Source: Rhabdophis nuchalis | Lineage: Eukaryota > Chordata > Lepidosauria > Squamata > Natricidae | Direction: 5' to 3' | NCBI GenBank assembly: GCA_039707465.1 | Contig: CM077644.1 | Coordinates: 216,193,962 to 216,257,961, forward strand | DNA: 64,000 nucleotides | Part shown: piece after piece, positions 23,757 to 35,515 of the stretch | Layout: each line of letters starts with the position of its first letter | How positions within the stretch are numbered: position 1 is the first letter of the stretch | Position numbers and translations under genes: made by a program | The notes under the pieces: model-generated | Database searches by the model: none | Seen by the model: only the letters and a program-made list of their open reading frames with translations | What the model was told of the DNA's origin: nothing

Positions 23757-23815
23757 CACAGAGGTGGTATTCAGCCGATTCGGACCGGTTTGCCAGAACT
23801 GGTAGCGGAAATCAC
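23757..23815. mobile_element. hAT MITE left-end fragment
   Basis: CAGAGGTGGTATTCAGCC followed by ggaccggtttgccagaac matches the left end of the element at 56710. The right half is not found. Confidence 0.6.
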
Positions 23816-24228
23816 AGGTGGACTTCAGAAACAAATCTTCCCTTTCGCTTCAATTTATGGAACTGAAAAGTGGCTTCAAGTTGGGGGCGGACATGATTGT
23901 GTCTGCAGAACAAAATTGCCAACCCAAGATGTAATTCAATAATTCATCAAATTGTGTGTTATCCATTAAAGATGGGGATTGTAATGTTCTCTCTGGTCCT
24001 TAAAATATAAAATTGTATCCTAACTGCCAGGCAAATTATTTGTTTCTTGAAAGTGTAACAGCAAGCAAACATGGATAGGATGCAGTATAACCCCCTAGTA
24101 ATGGAGCCACAGAATGAACTAAAGTGGAATTTATAGGATTTTGTTACCAATCTATTCTCTGTGAGAAAATGGATTTGAAGAACCACATAATTACAGCAAT
24201 GAATTGTGCTTGAGGGAGGGAGGAAGAA

Positions 24229-24263
<35 letters not shown>

Positions 24264-24349
24264 GAGGGAGAGAAATAAGTGATTTGAAAAATTGTTTCAA
24301 AGCAAGTTATTAATATTGAAAATCTATTTCTCATTTTGCAGAGTCTTAG
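23816..24349. other. Unannotated stretch with (GA)n
   Basis: A GA-rich microsatellite occupies about 24222-24272. Nothing else is recognised. Confidence 0.6.
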
Positions 24350-25106
24350 GAAATTTATTTTTTATTTATTTATTTCATCATGCATGAATTAAATTAGAGA
24401 TTTAAGTATAGACATGATTATGAATACATGAAAGGAATATGAATGCAAGGGAATATTAGGACAGGGACTGTAGGCACGCTGGTGTGCTTATGCACGCCCC
24501 TTAAAGACCTCTTCAGAATGGGGTGAGGTCGACAGTAGACAGTCTAAGGTTAAAGTTTTGGGGGTTTGGGGAAGAAACCACAAGGTCAGGTAGTGCATTC
24601 CAGGCATTGACAACTCTGTTACTGAAGTCATATTTTCTGCAATCAAGTTTGGAGTGGTTTACCATAAATGTGTATCCATTGTGAGCTCGTGTGTTGTTGT
24701 GGTTGAAGCTGAAGTGTTCATTGACAGGTTGAACATTATAGCAGATAATTTTATGTACTATGCTTAGGTTGGATCAAAGATGGTGAAGTACTAAATTGTC
24801 TAAGCTCAAAGTTTCAAGTCTGGTGGCGTAAGGTATTCTGTTGCAAGCAGAAGAGTGGAGGACTCTTCTCGTGAAATATCTCTGGACCTGTTCAATTGTA
24901 TTTATGTCTGATATGCAGTGTGAGTTCCAGACAGATGAGCTGTGTTCAAGAATTGGTCTAGCAAAGGTTTTGTATGCCCTAGTTTGCAGTTCAATATTGC
25001 CGGAGAAGAAGCTACACAAGATTAGGTTAAAAACTCTTAATGCTTTTTTTGCAATGCTGTTACAGTGAGCATCACGTGGCATAATCCTTGCAGGGCATTC
25101 AACCAT
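24350..25106 (-). pseudogene. CR1-group (L3-like) LINE, 3' part
   Basis: The minus-strand frame at 25106-24774 reads KKALRVFNLILCSFFSG, then LQTRAYKTFARPILEHSSSVWN and INTIEQVQRYFTRRVL. This is the segment downstream of the RT palm in CR1-group LINEs. Later blocks in other frames (VVNAWNALPDLVV-like) and a 3' end in AAATAAATAAATAA follow. It differs from the CR1 copies at 4858 and 32270, so it is a separate family. A 3' UTR relic of it lies at 58928-59065. Confidence 0.7.
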
Positions 25107-26441
25107 ACATTGGTTTTATGCATAGTTTTAGTATGGACAAAAACTTGACCAGCATTGTCAAAAGGCCTTGAGAGTCAACTAGGGTTGGGGGGGGGGGGGA
25201 AGAAGCCCATCCTTCTAAAAGAGCATTGCTCTTTTGTTTGTATCTTTGAGCAACATCAAACAGATGTTGGAGAAAGCATTGTTTTCTTTCTGACAGTGCC
25301 TTATTTGTAACTAAGACTTAATTATGGAATATCAAGAGCCCCACATGATTCAGTGCCAAGCTATTACTCATTTTCCTCATTTCACTGCTTTATGAATGAG
25401 CAATAGAATATCATCCAACTTCATTGTGACACTTGCTATTCAATAAGAAAACAGGGCACTAAAATCCTTCCATATTCCTTCCTGCCAAGTACAGATTTCT
25501 CAACTCAATGAATTTATAAACAAAAGGCTAAGAGCAAATGGGGCTTGTCATTTAACTTGATTTGTGCTGCTACTTTCAAAATTAATTTGAAATGCTTCCT
25601 TTGTGCAAGAAGGCAGAGAGACATCTTTTGTTTTACACTTGTTGTGATGTTCTAGAAGTCAAACACTGGAGAGATTTCTTTGTTTTACCAGGAAGAAACG
25701 TATTTATCTATTCATTAGATGTGTGAGGTGCTGTAGAAGGTAGACAAGCTGAACAAGTTTGCTTCCCTAATAGCAGCTCAGGGGCTAATTTAATTGGAGT
25801 TGTGACACTGAAAGGAAAGGCTACAATCCATCACTGTTGTGTCCAAGTCCCAGTCCAACACTGTCTACTCCCACACATATCTCAGCTCTCAAATTCTGTA
25901 AAAAACGTTTTGAAGAGAAGATCTCATTAGGAATTCCAATCACATTGCTTTATTTTTTTTTAAAAAGCAAGCACAATTTTAGGCTATGTCAACAAAGTTA
26001 TCTTGTCTCAGAACTCATCTGAAGTACCATATCTAGTTTAGGGACTCTCAGTTTAGGTAGGATGCAGACAAATGGAAACAAGCGCAAGAAATGGGAGTAA
26101 GACTGATCCAATGATAGAAAACGAAGTCTTATGAGCAGGGATCAGCTGTATATGTTCATTGCATCCGGTAAAAAAGAAAATATAATATTCCCTCCCAATC
26201 TGAAGCAATGTAACATAATAAGCCATAGACTACTCCTTATCGTTTCAAAGTGCAGGATGCAGAGTCATGGTCAATGCCAGGTATTGGTAAAAAAGCTTCC
26301 AAGCAGTCAAAATAGGTCAAATGGGAAAAGGTAGACTTCCCAATCATTTAGGGAAAAGGTAGACTTCCTTTTTCTGGATGTGTTCAATCAAGGGTTGGAT
26401 ATAGATTTCATGATTGTGTGAGAAATGCAGTGAAATATTAG
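25107..26441. other. Unannotated stretch
   Basis: No gene or recognised repeat apart from a G run at 25187-25200. Confidence 0.5.
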
Positions 26442-26449
26442 GCTTAGGT

Positions 26450-26691
26450 CAGAGGTGAGTTTCACATAATTTTACCCCCGGTTCGCCGTGTACTGAAACT
26501 GTGAGTTTGTACCTTCCGTGCATGCACTTTGCTCACACACATGGCTTGCGGGCATGCACACAGCTTAGAAAACATGGCTAAATAGGATGGCATAGAGCCA
26601 GGGTGGGTGGGTGGGTTGGTGGGCAGACCACCCGCAGGTCACCACTACCAGTTCACCTGAACTGGTCCGAACCGGCCGAATACCATCACTG
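26450..26691. mobile_element. hAT-type MITE
   Basis: Ends are CAGAGGTGAGTTTCAC and GAATACCATCACTG, with an exact 8-bp duplication gcttaggt (26442-26449 and 26692-26699). The ggttcgccgtg and gaactggtccgaaccggccg blocks are shared with the elements at 7650 and 23757. 242 bp, non-coding. Confidence 0.9.
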
Positions 26692-26699
26692 GCTTAGGT

Positions 26700-28387
26700 T
26701 TATTTTGGATTTTAGCTCACATCCATTTAGGTTCATATCCTGTACTTAACTACTTCAGTAGAGATGTTATTAAACACAATGGAAGTTACCTTGAAGTAGA
26801 CATGAATAGAATCTAATGAACATCATGGAATTGCATCTATTAAGTCAGTGGTTTTTTTTTGCTGTGGTCCACTTGAGAGTATACTTCACACTGTATTCCA
26901 CTTAATTTACATTAGTTTTAATTTGATTTCTGGTTCCATTGGCATCAGAGTCTTGGTTAGAAAAATGTCCAGATATATTTTCCAATTTGTTGTCAGAATC
27001 TCAACCAGAAGACTGTCCTTGCTCCAGCTTAATAGTCTCCACTTCCCTTGTAGCAGTGAGGTATGATTAGCATGCTGTTGTTCAAAACTTTTGCTTGCTA
27101 TGGAACTCTCTCAGAATCATAGATGAGTAAGACAGCAATCAGCAATTATCTCATATGGTAGATAGTAATAAAGCAAAACAATGTCTGTGATTATTTCACA
27201 TACCCACATTGCAGTAATTTGCATTATAATATTGATTATAGTTTTACAATGGAAAGACATGAATTTCATGTTAATAATCATGCACATTATATAACAATTA
27301 TGGAAAGGATACCATTTCCCAGTGACTATTTAGTAAATACAATGAACTGGCCGGCTGGTGCAATTGACTGATTGATCTCATTGACAGTGAAACAGATTGG
27401 ACAACAATATCACTGCAAGAGAGTGAAATAAATATTATTCCAACTAAGAGCAAGTATAAGTTTGAAGGTCTGAATATAAAATGAGCTATTTTTCTCCATT
27501 ATCATTGTATAGGAATATAACATTTCGTAACACAGTGGGTGCCAAGGACTTGTGAAATTTAACCATGTAGAAGATAGAACAAAAGTTGTATTCATATGTT
27601 GTGATAAATTTTCAAAATATTTCCAAAAACAGATTACTGCCATGATTTGCATACCAGAATTTAATGCAAATCATTAAGGGAAAGCAATGCACCCTTGGTC
27701 TTAATTTATTAAACAACTTTCAGTTTTTTAAATCCATAGATGTAGACAAGGGACAATTCCATCATGAAACTCAACCCTGGTTCTTTGGCTTGATCCACAG
27801 AGAGATGAGAGATAAACAAGAATGATCAACTGTATAAATAGGCAGAAGTGGTATCTGGTTAGTAATCATTTATTGTATGACATTGCTATTTGTTTATTTA
27901 TTTATTTGCTTGCTTGCTTACTTACATGTATATAGCATGCTTGGATCTCCTTATAAATTAATTATTTACAAAGGCCCCTTGTCCCCCAGCCAATGACAGT
28001 GCTCGTTGCACAGTGTGTGTGCAAGGCACACCAGCTCTGCCACACCATTTACTACAAAGGGAAGGCAAGATTTTAAAAAATCAGAAATGCAATAACATTT
28101 AGGGAGGAAAGCATGATTGTCACAGTATTAAGCCAATGAAATAGGTTTGCATATACAGTATCCATGCATACTGGAAGTTGATTGCAGAAACGTAGGGTGT
28201 TCTGTTTTCATGAATTGACGTAAATGAATTTATGCCATTCGTGGCTGTGCAATTCCTTTATTCCCAAGAACTGGAGACAGGAAAGTTGGAAGTAAAAAAA
28301 AAAAAAGATGAAACCAATCTTGAAGAGAAAGGTTTGAGTGACTTTCTCTCTCTCTCTTTTCTTTCTTTTTAGAGGAAAAAGGCTAAA
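26700..28387. other. Unannotated AT-rich stretch
   Basis: TTTA/TTGC short repeats near 27885-27930. No gene or recognised family. Confidence 0.5.
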
Positions 28388-29013
28388 TCTATATAAATAA
28401 AAATGTAACAAGAGTTTGTTCAAAATAGGTAATCTCCGAAAGTACTGCACCAATCGCTTCCAACTTTTCACACAACGTTCCTTTCAAATACAGCATCAAT
28501 GATATATATAGATTGTGTTGATGTCATACCTGTGCCAGGTACATGCAACGGAAATGTGAAAAATTGTAAAAAAAAAAAAAAGGAAACAGAGAGAGCAGTG
28601 GGCCACAGGTATTATGTTATCCTTTATTTTATGTTTTATTTTTTTCGAATTTATACCCCGCCCTTCTCCTTGTTAGGACCCAGAGTATATGACAAAAAAT
28701 ACTCTGTCCATAAGATACAGTAGGTAGGTGGGTAGGTAGGCAGCTATAGGGATAGAGAGAGGGAGGGAGAAATGCGGTAGGTAGGTAGGTAGGTAGGTAG
28801 GTAGGTAGGTAGGTAGGTAGGTAGGTAGGTAGGTAGGTAGGTAGGTAGGTAGAGGGATAGAGAGGGAGAGGGAGAAATACAATAGATAGATAGATTGGGG
28901 GTTATATGGTGGTTGTGTGTGCGTGGTTGTGTGTGCAGGTGTAGATTGACACACAGATTGGTTGGCCATTTAACCAGACTGGGCCACAGCAACGCGTGGC
29001 CGGGAACAGCTAG
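28388..29013 (+). mobile_element. Helitron-like element, non-autonomous
   Basis: It begins TCTATATAAATAAAAATG and ends CAGCTAG. It lies between A (28387) and T (29014), as expected for Helitrons, and has no target duplication. About nine bases before the CTAG is a short hairpin (gccac...gtggc). The interior holds an L2-like 3' scrap (about 28645-28690) and a GTAG microsatellite. A second copy lies in reverse at 37450-38263 with matching termini. No Rep/helicase coding. Confidence 0.7.
28722..28890. repeat. (GTAG)n microsatellite
   Basis: About 19 uninterrupted GTAG units at 28776-28852, flanked by degenerate copies, inside the Helitron-like element. Confidence 0.95.
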
Positions 29014-29685
29014 TTTACAATAAGCAAATGCATTACACTGATGTAGTTAAAAATGAAAGAAAATAAGTAGACTAAAAATGGATGTTATTGGTTATTTTGT
29101 TTTCTTCACATTTGTCTCTTTTTTCTTTCAAAGTGAAAGCATCTGCTGCCTATAACACTGAAGTTATCTAATCAATTGCTATGACATTTTCAAGCTAATT
29201 GCTGTAATTCCTTCCCCCAAATCCACACCTAATCAATATTAAACATAGAAAACAATTTAGCAGTTAAGAAGGCACACAGATATATCGAGTCTTCACACAT
29301 TTAGTCTCTTTCTTTCTTGTAACAGTTTTGCAACCTGTACAGCTTCCCCCCCCCAATAAAAATCCAATAAAGTGTATATTAAACTAATAGATCTTTTATT
29401 TTGAAACTACTTAGTCGACTTCCCATTGATCTGAATAATAAGCAATGGAACACAATCCTTTATTTTAGTCTAGGATGTTTATCTGTGCCCATTTGTTTTA
29501 AGGGAAAACATACGGTAGCTATGAATAATAATGGCACAAGAATAGGCAACCCACAACTGATGCAGTCGTTAAATCTCCAAGGTAAGGTCTCCAGAGCCCT
29601 GTGTTCAGCATCTAATGATGGCATGAATTCCTGCTGCTTTTCAGTGGGAAACTAAGGAAGGGAAATATTTAAATTCTTTTTATTG
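29014..29685. other. Unannotated stretch
   Basis: No gene or recognised repeat. Confidence 0.5.
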
Positions 29686-29693
29686 GCTTAGTG

Positions 29694-29808
29694 CAGGGAT
29701 CTGCAAAGTTGGCTCTTTTAAGACTGGTGGACTTCAACTCCCAGAGTTCTGGGAGTTCTGGGAGTTGAAGTCCACCAGTTTTAAAAGAGCCGACTTTGCA
29801 GACCCCTG
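29694..29808. mobile_element. Palindromic hAT MITE (CTGCAAAG family)
   Basis: Near-perfect palindrome starting CAGGGATCTGCAAAG and ending CTTTGCAGACCCCTG, with an exact 8-bp duplication gcttagtg (29686-29693 and 29809-29816). Same family as 34309, 50112 and 52231. Confidence 0.93.
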
Positions 29809-29816
29809 GCTTAGTG

Positions 29817-30250
29817 CAATGAAAAGAACAAAAAAATGAACCTTTTTTGAAAATGCAAAAAAAATAGTCTTGTTGTTTGTGCAATGTTTGGCATTACGTC
29901 AAAAATAATTGTAAAGAGGAATGTGAAGGCCTGGTCATTTGCCCACCTTAAAAGCAACAGCTATGATCTCTGTTTTGATAGATGTCAACTATTATCTTCT
30001 ATTAGAAGCCGTGCATATATCACTCTGCTCTCAAAAGAGAAATGAAATTACGTAATGCACAAATCGCAGCACTCAGATGAACAGAATTACTAAACAACTA
30101 ATCTTCTATGTACAGATTAATTTATTTTAACAGGATTGAAACAAGGAACTAACTAAGTTCTGCTTAAGATGATGACCTTCACATTTATTTCTGTTGTAGG
30201 GTTTTTGGTTTTTGTTTTGCTATTGTCATCCCCATCAACATATAATCTAT
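29817..30250. other. Unannotated stretch
   Basis: No gene or recognised repeat. Confidence 0.5.
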
Positions 30251-30900
30251 GTATATACTGTTGTTGTCTGGCCCCCAACTAGTGGCTGGGGCCAAATACC
30301 AATCTTTATTGTTTGGAAACTGATCTGACCCTTTAAGAGATCCATCTTTCCATTAACTCTTATTCCTCAAATAAGTGTATCCTGGGAAACCAGACTCTAT
30401 TTCTTTTAGCATTCTGAGGAAACAGAAGCGCCAGGAAAAATCCTGTTCTGACCTAGGCTTCCCAAAAGCACGAAGCCAGCTCTTTGTCCCAATAAAACCC
30501 CTTTTATTTAGTTTAAAGTGAATTCCTCTCCAGCAAAATCCCAGCCAACAGTCTTTCAAGAAATTTCACAACTTTATCAGGCTTGGAGAGCTGCCAGGCC
30601 AAATCTCTTCCAAATGCCACTCTGTAGCAGACAATACTTGACAAGAAGTCAGGAACAGGTCTTCACCCTAATGAATTGAACTAATTGTCTCCTGCAAATT
30701 CCACCCCCCTTTATTCCTTATGGGAGGGGCCATTCACCGTCCACCTGTGACTTTACTCCTAAATCGACCCTTGTTCCTTCTATTTTTCCCAGTTTTACCC
30801 ATCCTGTTCCTTTAATAAAGAACCCAGATCTCCGCACACAACCTGGTTTACTGGGACATAGGTGCATGTCAAGCTGCACACAGGGTAATGTGTAACAAGG
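30251..30900 (+). mobile_element. LTR-like candidate
   Basis: Begins TGTTGTTGTCTGGCCCCC. It contains two AATAAA signals (about 30492 and 30816), the second followed by a CACACA-rich segment. The block is less AT-rich than its surroundings. This resembles a retroviral-type LTR, but I found neither a target duplication nor a partner copy. Confidence 0.3.
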
Positions 30901-31094
30901 ACAGAACAGATATTATACACAAAAAAGGGAAAGTCAGAGACAACTGATAGCAAAATGCAAAACAAATTCAAATGACTGATTTTGACATCTGTTGTCCTGT
31001 AATTTTTAAAAAAATCTTGCCCACATTGATTATTTGATCCTTACATTTTATTAATAAAGACCAATTCAAAAGCTCACATATACATAAGTTGCAC

Positions 31095-31319
31095 TGTGCC
31101 ATGGTAGCGCAGTGGTTAGAATGCAGTACTGCAGGCTACTTCTGCTGATTGCCGGCTACCAGCAGTTCGGCAGTTCGATTCTCACTATTTCAAGGTTGAC
31201 TCAGCCTTCTATCCTTCCAAAATGAGGACCCAGATTGCTGGGGGCAATTTTCTGACTCCGTAAACAGCTTAGAGAGGGCTCTAAAGCACCATGAAGTGGT
31301 ATATAAGTCTATTGCTATA
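31095..31319 (+). mobile_element. tRNA-derived SINE (family A)
   Basis: Plus-strand copy with head gccatggtagcgcagtgg, body ttgactcagccttctatcctt and tail tctattgctat. Confidence 0.87.
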
Positions 31320-32269
31320 TAATTCTAGTCTCAGCACATCTCTAAGGTGGCATGTTAGACAATATTGAGCTGAATTGTCTCAAAGAACCTACTCAAGGCT
31401 ATGATTTTAGTTTCTGAGCAAACATTTACTTTAATCATTCCAATTTTTCTCAGTCATTTAAAAGTGATGAATTGGATTTGACAAGTTCCTCTATCTTTTT
31501 TTTTTTCCTCAGGACATGTTGGTTTTTCTTTATATTAAACAGAAAATTAGAATAACTACAGCAGGATGTAGGATAAAACCACCAGAAGCCCATTATCCAT
31601 TCTTTTAAAAGAAGGAACAGTATTTACTGTTGCAGTTATCTAAGATCCACTGCTACATGCAATCGCTGTATTTTAGCTCACAATATCTTTATAGAGATAG
31701 AACAGTCTAAAATACTTGAAGAAATTCCTTAAGGGAAAGTTGAGATACAAATATCCTTGTATTCTTTGAGGAAATGTTGAGATACAAATATTACAAAAAA
31801 TGTCACACACATGTAGGTAGAAGCTATTTCTCTTTTGGATAGATAAGCACAAATTGAAAATACAGGAACTGTGTGTCACAAGCATTTAAAAGGATTTTTT
31901 GCCCTCCCCACTTCTGTATTCTTCCTTTTAAAAATTAATTTAGATGCATTTCTAAAAAATCTATCGTAAGTATGCCTAAATATATTTTATGAATGCTGAG
32001 GCTTGCAAATCAATAAACAGTCAAACCTTTTCCATTTTTTCTTTTTGCAAAATAGTTAAAATATCTAGCAGGCTCTTCCAACGGATGAAAGCCAAATTTT
32101 CACAGGTGATATCAAGGGCTTTTATCCTAAATGGCAATTTGCACTACAAAGTAGACTATAAGGGATTTATTTCTCTTCCCTCAGCCCTTGGTTTGGGTTT
32201 GTCGTGGTTTCTTCTCATGGTTTATTAGAACTGCCTAAATAGTCTCTTGTCACACTGTGTAGTTTAGTT
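31320..32269. other. Unannotated AT-rich stretch
   Basis: No gene or recognised repeat. Confidence 0.5.
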
Positions 32270-32768
32270 TACTGTCAATGTCTAGTTTAATGAAAAGAAG
32301 GACCAGGGGAGACATGATAGCAGTGTTCCAATATCTCAGAGGTTGCCACAAAGAAGCGGGAGTCCAACTATTATCCAAAGCATCTGAGGGTAGAACAAGA
32401 AGCAATGGGTGGAAACTAATCAAGGAGAGAAGCAACTTAGAACTGAGGAGAAATTTCCTGACAGTTAGAACAATTAATCAGTGGAACAACTTGCCTCCAG
32501 AAGTTGTGAATGCCTCAACACTGCAAGTCTTTAAGAAGATGTTGGCTAGCCATTTGTCTGAAATGGTATAGGGCAGTGTTTCTCAACCTTGTCAACTTGA
32601 AGATGTCTGGACTTCAACTCCCAGAATTCGCTGGCTGGGGAATTCTGGGAGTTGAAGTCCAGACATCTTCAAGTTGACAAGGTTGAGAAACACTGGTATA
32701 GGTTTTCCTGCCTAGGCAGGGGGTTGGACTAGAAGACCTCCAAAGTCCCTTCCAACTCTGCTATTATA
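32270..32768 (+). pseudogene. CR1 LINE 3' end, split by a MITE
   Basis: The plus-strand frame reads MSSLMKRRTRGDMIAVFQYL...RRNFLTVRTINQWNNLP...LASHLSEMV and stops near 32571. This is the end of CR1 ORF2 without its catalytic core. A 122-bp MITE (32574-32695) interrupts the sequence just after the stop. The CR1 3' UTR then resumes (ggttttcctgcctaggcagg) to about 32768. Confidence 0.9.
32574..32695. mobile_element. Palindromic hAT MITE (CAGTGTTTCTC family)
   Basis: Palindrome with ends CAGTGTTTCTCAACCTTG and CAAGGTTGAGAAACACTG. The duplication is gtataggg (32566-32573) and gtataggt (32696-32703). The ends resemble the vertebrate hAT TIR type CAG-x-GTTCTCAACC. It is a different family from the MITE at 52231, yet sits at the same CR1 position. 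Confidence 0.92.
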
Positions 32769-33414
32769 TCTTGTATCAGTTTGCCAAGGAAAATCAGAAA
32801 GGACATGTTTGGCAACAGCCATGTCATTTCAATGGATTCATTTTGCACGTATCTAAAAATCTTGATCTCACTAGAAAGAAGATGGATTTGCATATGATAT
32901 GAATCACAGTTAAAGTTAGTCCCTTCAGCAGGGTTTCCTCAGCCATTTTAAGATAGGTGGAATTCAGTCCCCAGAATTTCCCCATCGGTGAGATTATAAA
33001 ATACTGTCCTAGAGGGATCGGAAAAATCATTAGATCGGGTTATATACTAAAATTCGAAAGAGGATTCAGAAGTCACATCAAAGATTAAAATGGATTTTGA
33101 TAAGGATTTTGATAACAATTTTAAAGTAGGGCAAAACAAATGAAAAGGTAATATTTGCTTTCTGTCTCTCCTCAAAATTTTTAAAGCATACATTTCCGCT
33201 GAGTGAAAACTAACCCAAAGGTAGACACCTTATAAGAGTAATACTTTTCCCTAAAGTATTTTAGGGGGCTTTGATAGTGTTTGATAAGGAGAGGCTAAAA
33301 AAGAGAAATGAAGTCACTGATCTGTTTTTATTGCGAGATATACATTACTAAAGTCCCCTTAATGCACTTACTTTAGAAAAGGTATTTAATCTTATAAATT
33401 AAAGTAGCAATGGA
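32769..33414. other. Unannotated stretch
   Basis: No gene or recognised repeat. Confidence 0.5.
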
Positions 33415-33760
33415 ATCCTTAGTGTTCCCTGAGCTTGGTTGTTTGGTTACAGATGTTTCATTAAGATCTCTGGTAGCACAGTGGTTAGAATTCTGTATTA
33501 CAGGCTAACTCATTGCTCACTGCCAGGAGTTCAATTCTGACTGGCTCAAGGTTGACTCAGCCTTCCATCCTTCCAAGATTGGCAAAATGAGGATCCAGAT
33601 TGTTGGGGGCAACAATGTAAACTGCTTAGAGAGGCCTTTAAACCATGATGAAGCAGTATATAACTAAGTGATGTTGCTATTGCTATTGTCCAACTATAAT
33701 AGGTAACATCATCAGTGCTAATGAATGTAGGATTTACTCCTTGTTTATACACAGTGGCCT
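33415..33760 (-). repeat. Dispersed repeat split by a SINE
   Basis: gtgttccctgagcttggttg and gatgtttcatta precede, and aataggtaacatcatcagtgct follows, a SINE at about 33464-33689. Together they match the uninterrupted copy at 12061-12147. Confidence 0.6.
33464..33689 (+). mobile_element. tRNA-derived SINE (family A)
   Basis: Plus-strand copy: tggtagcacagtggttagaa, then aaggttgactcagccttcc, and tail gttgctattgctattg. It interrupts an older dispersed repeat. Confidence 0.83.
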
Positions 33761-34308
33761 GTTCTGCCAGTTTTGTTGGGTGTATTTTTTTTTCCTTGGT
33801 ACTTCCTTGTTTAGGGTATTGCTTTCTCATTATTTGTCTGGTGTTAATCCTTGCTTATCTTGGCGTAGGCTATTGAAGAGACTGTGTTTTGATCTTTTTG
33901 GTTGCTTCTTTTCTTTTTTCTTTTCTCTTTTGAGTGGTGTGCGGTGCTGTACTGATTTTTTTATATTAAAGATGTAATATAAAATATTTTTATTGCCAGT
34001 ATCTTTTAAGAGCTCATGTACTTAAACACTGTTTCTATTTTTGTGTATCCTGGTATATTTGTGTATAAATTGAATAGTTTTGTAATCTAATCATATTCCC
34101 TTTACAACTTCTATATGCAGTTACTTGTTCAAAAGTTTTTTACTGCACTCAGGCTTGGAAAATTAATAATGATATAAAAAGAGGAGATGTTATTTCTATC
34201 TCATGGTTCTTTCCCAAGAAATCAATCCAGTATTTCAGTACTTTGCCTTGAATTATTTTCCAAATTCATTAATGAATAACATCAATCAATCAGAAGAGAA
34301 CTGGAAGA
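33761..34308. other. Unannotated stretch
   Basis: No gene or recognised repeat. Confidence 0.5.
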
Positions 34309-34381
34309 GAGCATAGCTGGCTGGGAAACTCTGGGAGTTGAAGTCCACCAGTCTTAAAAGAGCCAACTTTGCAGACCCCTG
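34309..34381. mobile_element. Right half of a palindromic hAT MITE
   Basis: Matches the right half of the MITE at 52231 (from gcatagctggctggg to CTTTGCAGACCCCTG). The left half and left target copy are gone. The octamer following the element is ccctatac, the same CR1 octamer duplicated around the 52-kb MITE. Confidence 0.85.
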
Positions 34382-35507
34382 CCCTATACCATTTCAGACA
34401 GATGGCTGTCCAGTCTTTTCTTAAAAACTACCAGTGATGAGGTGCTGTCCCGGTGTTTGGAGGCCGTATGGGTCTGGATGGGTAGTAACAAACTCAAGCT
34501 CAACCCATCCAAGACCGAGTGGCTGTGGTTTCCGGCACCCTGGTTCAACCAGATAAGTCCAACACTGGCCATTGGGGGCGAACAACTGGCCCCCGTGGAG
34601 AGGGCGCGCAACTTGGGTGTCCTCCTGGATTCCCGGCTGTCCATGGAGGACCATGTGGCGGCCGTGGCCAGGAGGGCGTTTTATCAGGTACCCCTGATAC
34701 GCCAGTTGCACCCCTTACTGGACCGGGGGGCCCTTCGCACAGTCACTCAAGCGCTTGTGACATCCCTGCTGGATTACTGTAACGCTCTCTACATGGGGCT
34801 CCCCTTGAGGTGCACTCGAAAGCTACAGTTAGTTCAGAATGCGGCCGCGCGGGTGATTATGGGTGCCCCAAGGCAAGCCCACATAACACCTCTCCTGCGC
34901 GAGCTGCACTGACTGCCTGTGGCCTTTTGAGTGCACTTCAAGGTGTTGACGACCATCTTCAAATCGCTCCATGGCTCGGGGCCTAGCTATATATGAGACC
35001 GTCTCCTGCCCCATACATCCCTTCGTCCGATCCGCTCCCACAGAGAGGGTCTTCTCCGGGTACCGTCGGCCGGGCAATGCCGGTTGGCGATGCCCAGGGG
35101 AAGGGCTTTCTCTGTGGCGGGCCCGGCCCTCCGGAACGACCTACCCCCTGACCTACGCACCACCTCGGACCTCCGCCTCTTCCGCCAACGTCTTAAGACG
35201 TATCTATTCCAACAAGCCGGCCTAGCATAGCCTCCCGTTTCTTTATTTATAAATCGTTAAATTGCAGGGTTTTAAATGGGTTTTTTAGCACGGGTTTTAT
35301 AATTTAATATGTTTTTAATAATGTATACTGTTCTTTTGTTATGGTTTTAATAATGCCTGCGCGCCGCCCTGGGTCCTAACAAGGAGAAGAATGGAGTATA
35401 AATTCGAAAAAATTAAAAAAATAAAAATAAATGAAGCACCCACAAATTCTGAAGGCAAGCTGTTCCACTAGTCCTTACTGTTGGGAAGTTTCTCCTTAAT
35501 ACATACA
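34382..35507 (-). mobile_element. CR1 3' fragment split by an L2 insertion
   Basis: CR1 minus-strand sequence (ccctataccatttcagac...ctaccagtgatga) stops at about 34441. It resumes at about 35432 (atgaagcacccacaaattctg...ctccttaat). The join restores the order seen at 3771-4005. Between lies a plus-strand L2 copy. Confidence 0.85.
34442..35435 (+). pseudogene. 5'-truncated L2-type LINE
   Basis: A 156-residue frame (34442-34912) covers the region after the YADD box: LEAVWVWMGSNKLKLNPSKT, then IGGEQLAPVERARNLGVLLDSRLSMEDHV and LQLVQNAAARVIMG. It ends at a premature stop (LHW to LH-stop, about 34910). Later segments continue in other frames. The 3' UTR contains cgccgccctgggtcctaac and an A-rich tail. 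It is nested in CR1 with a possible short duplication (atga). Confidence 0.9.
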
Positions 35508-35515
35508 GTATGTAT

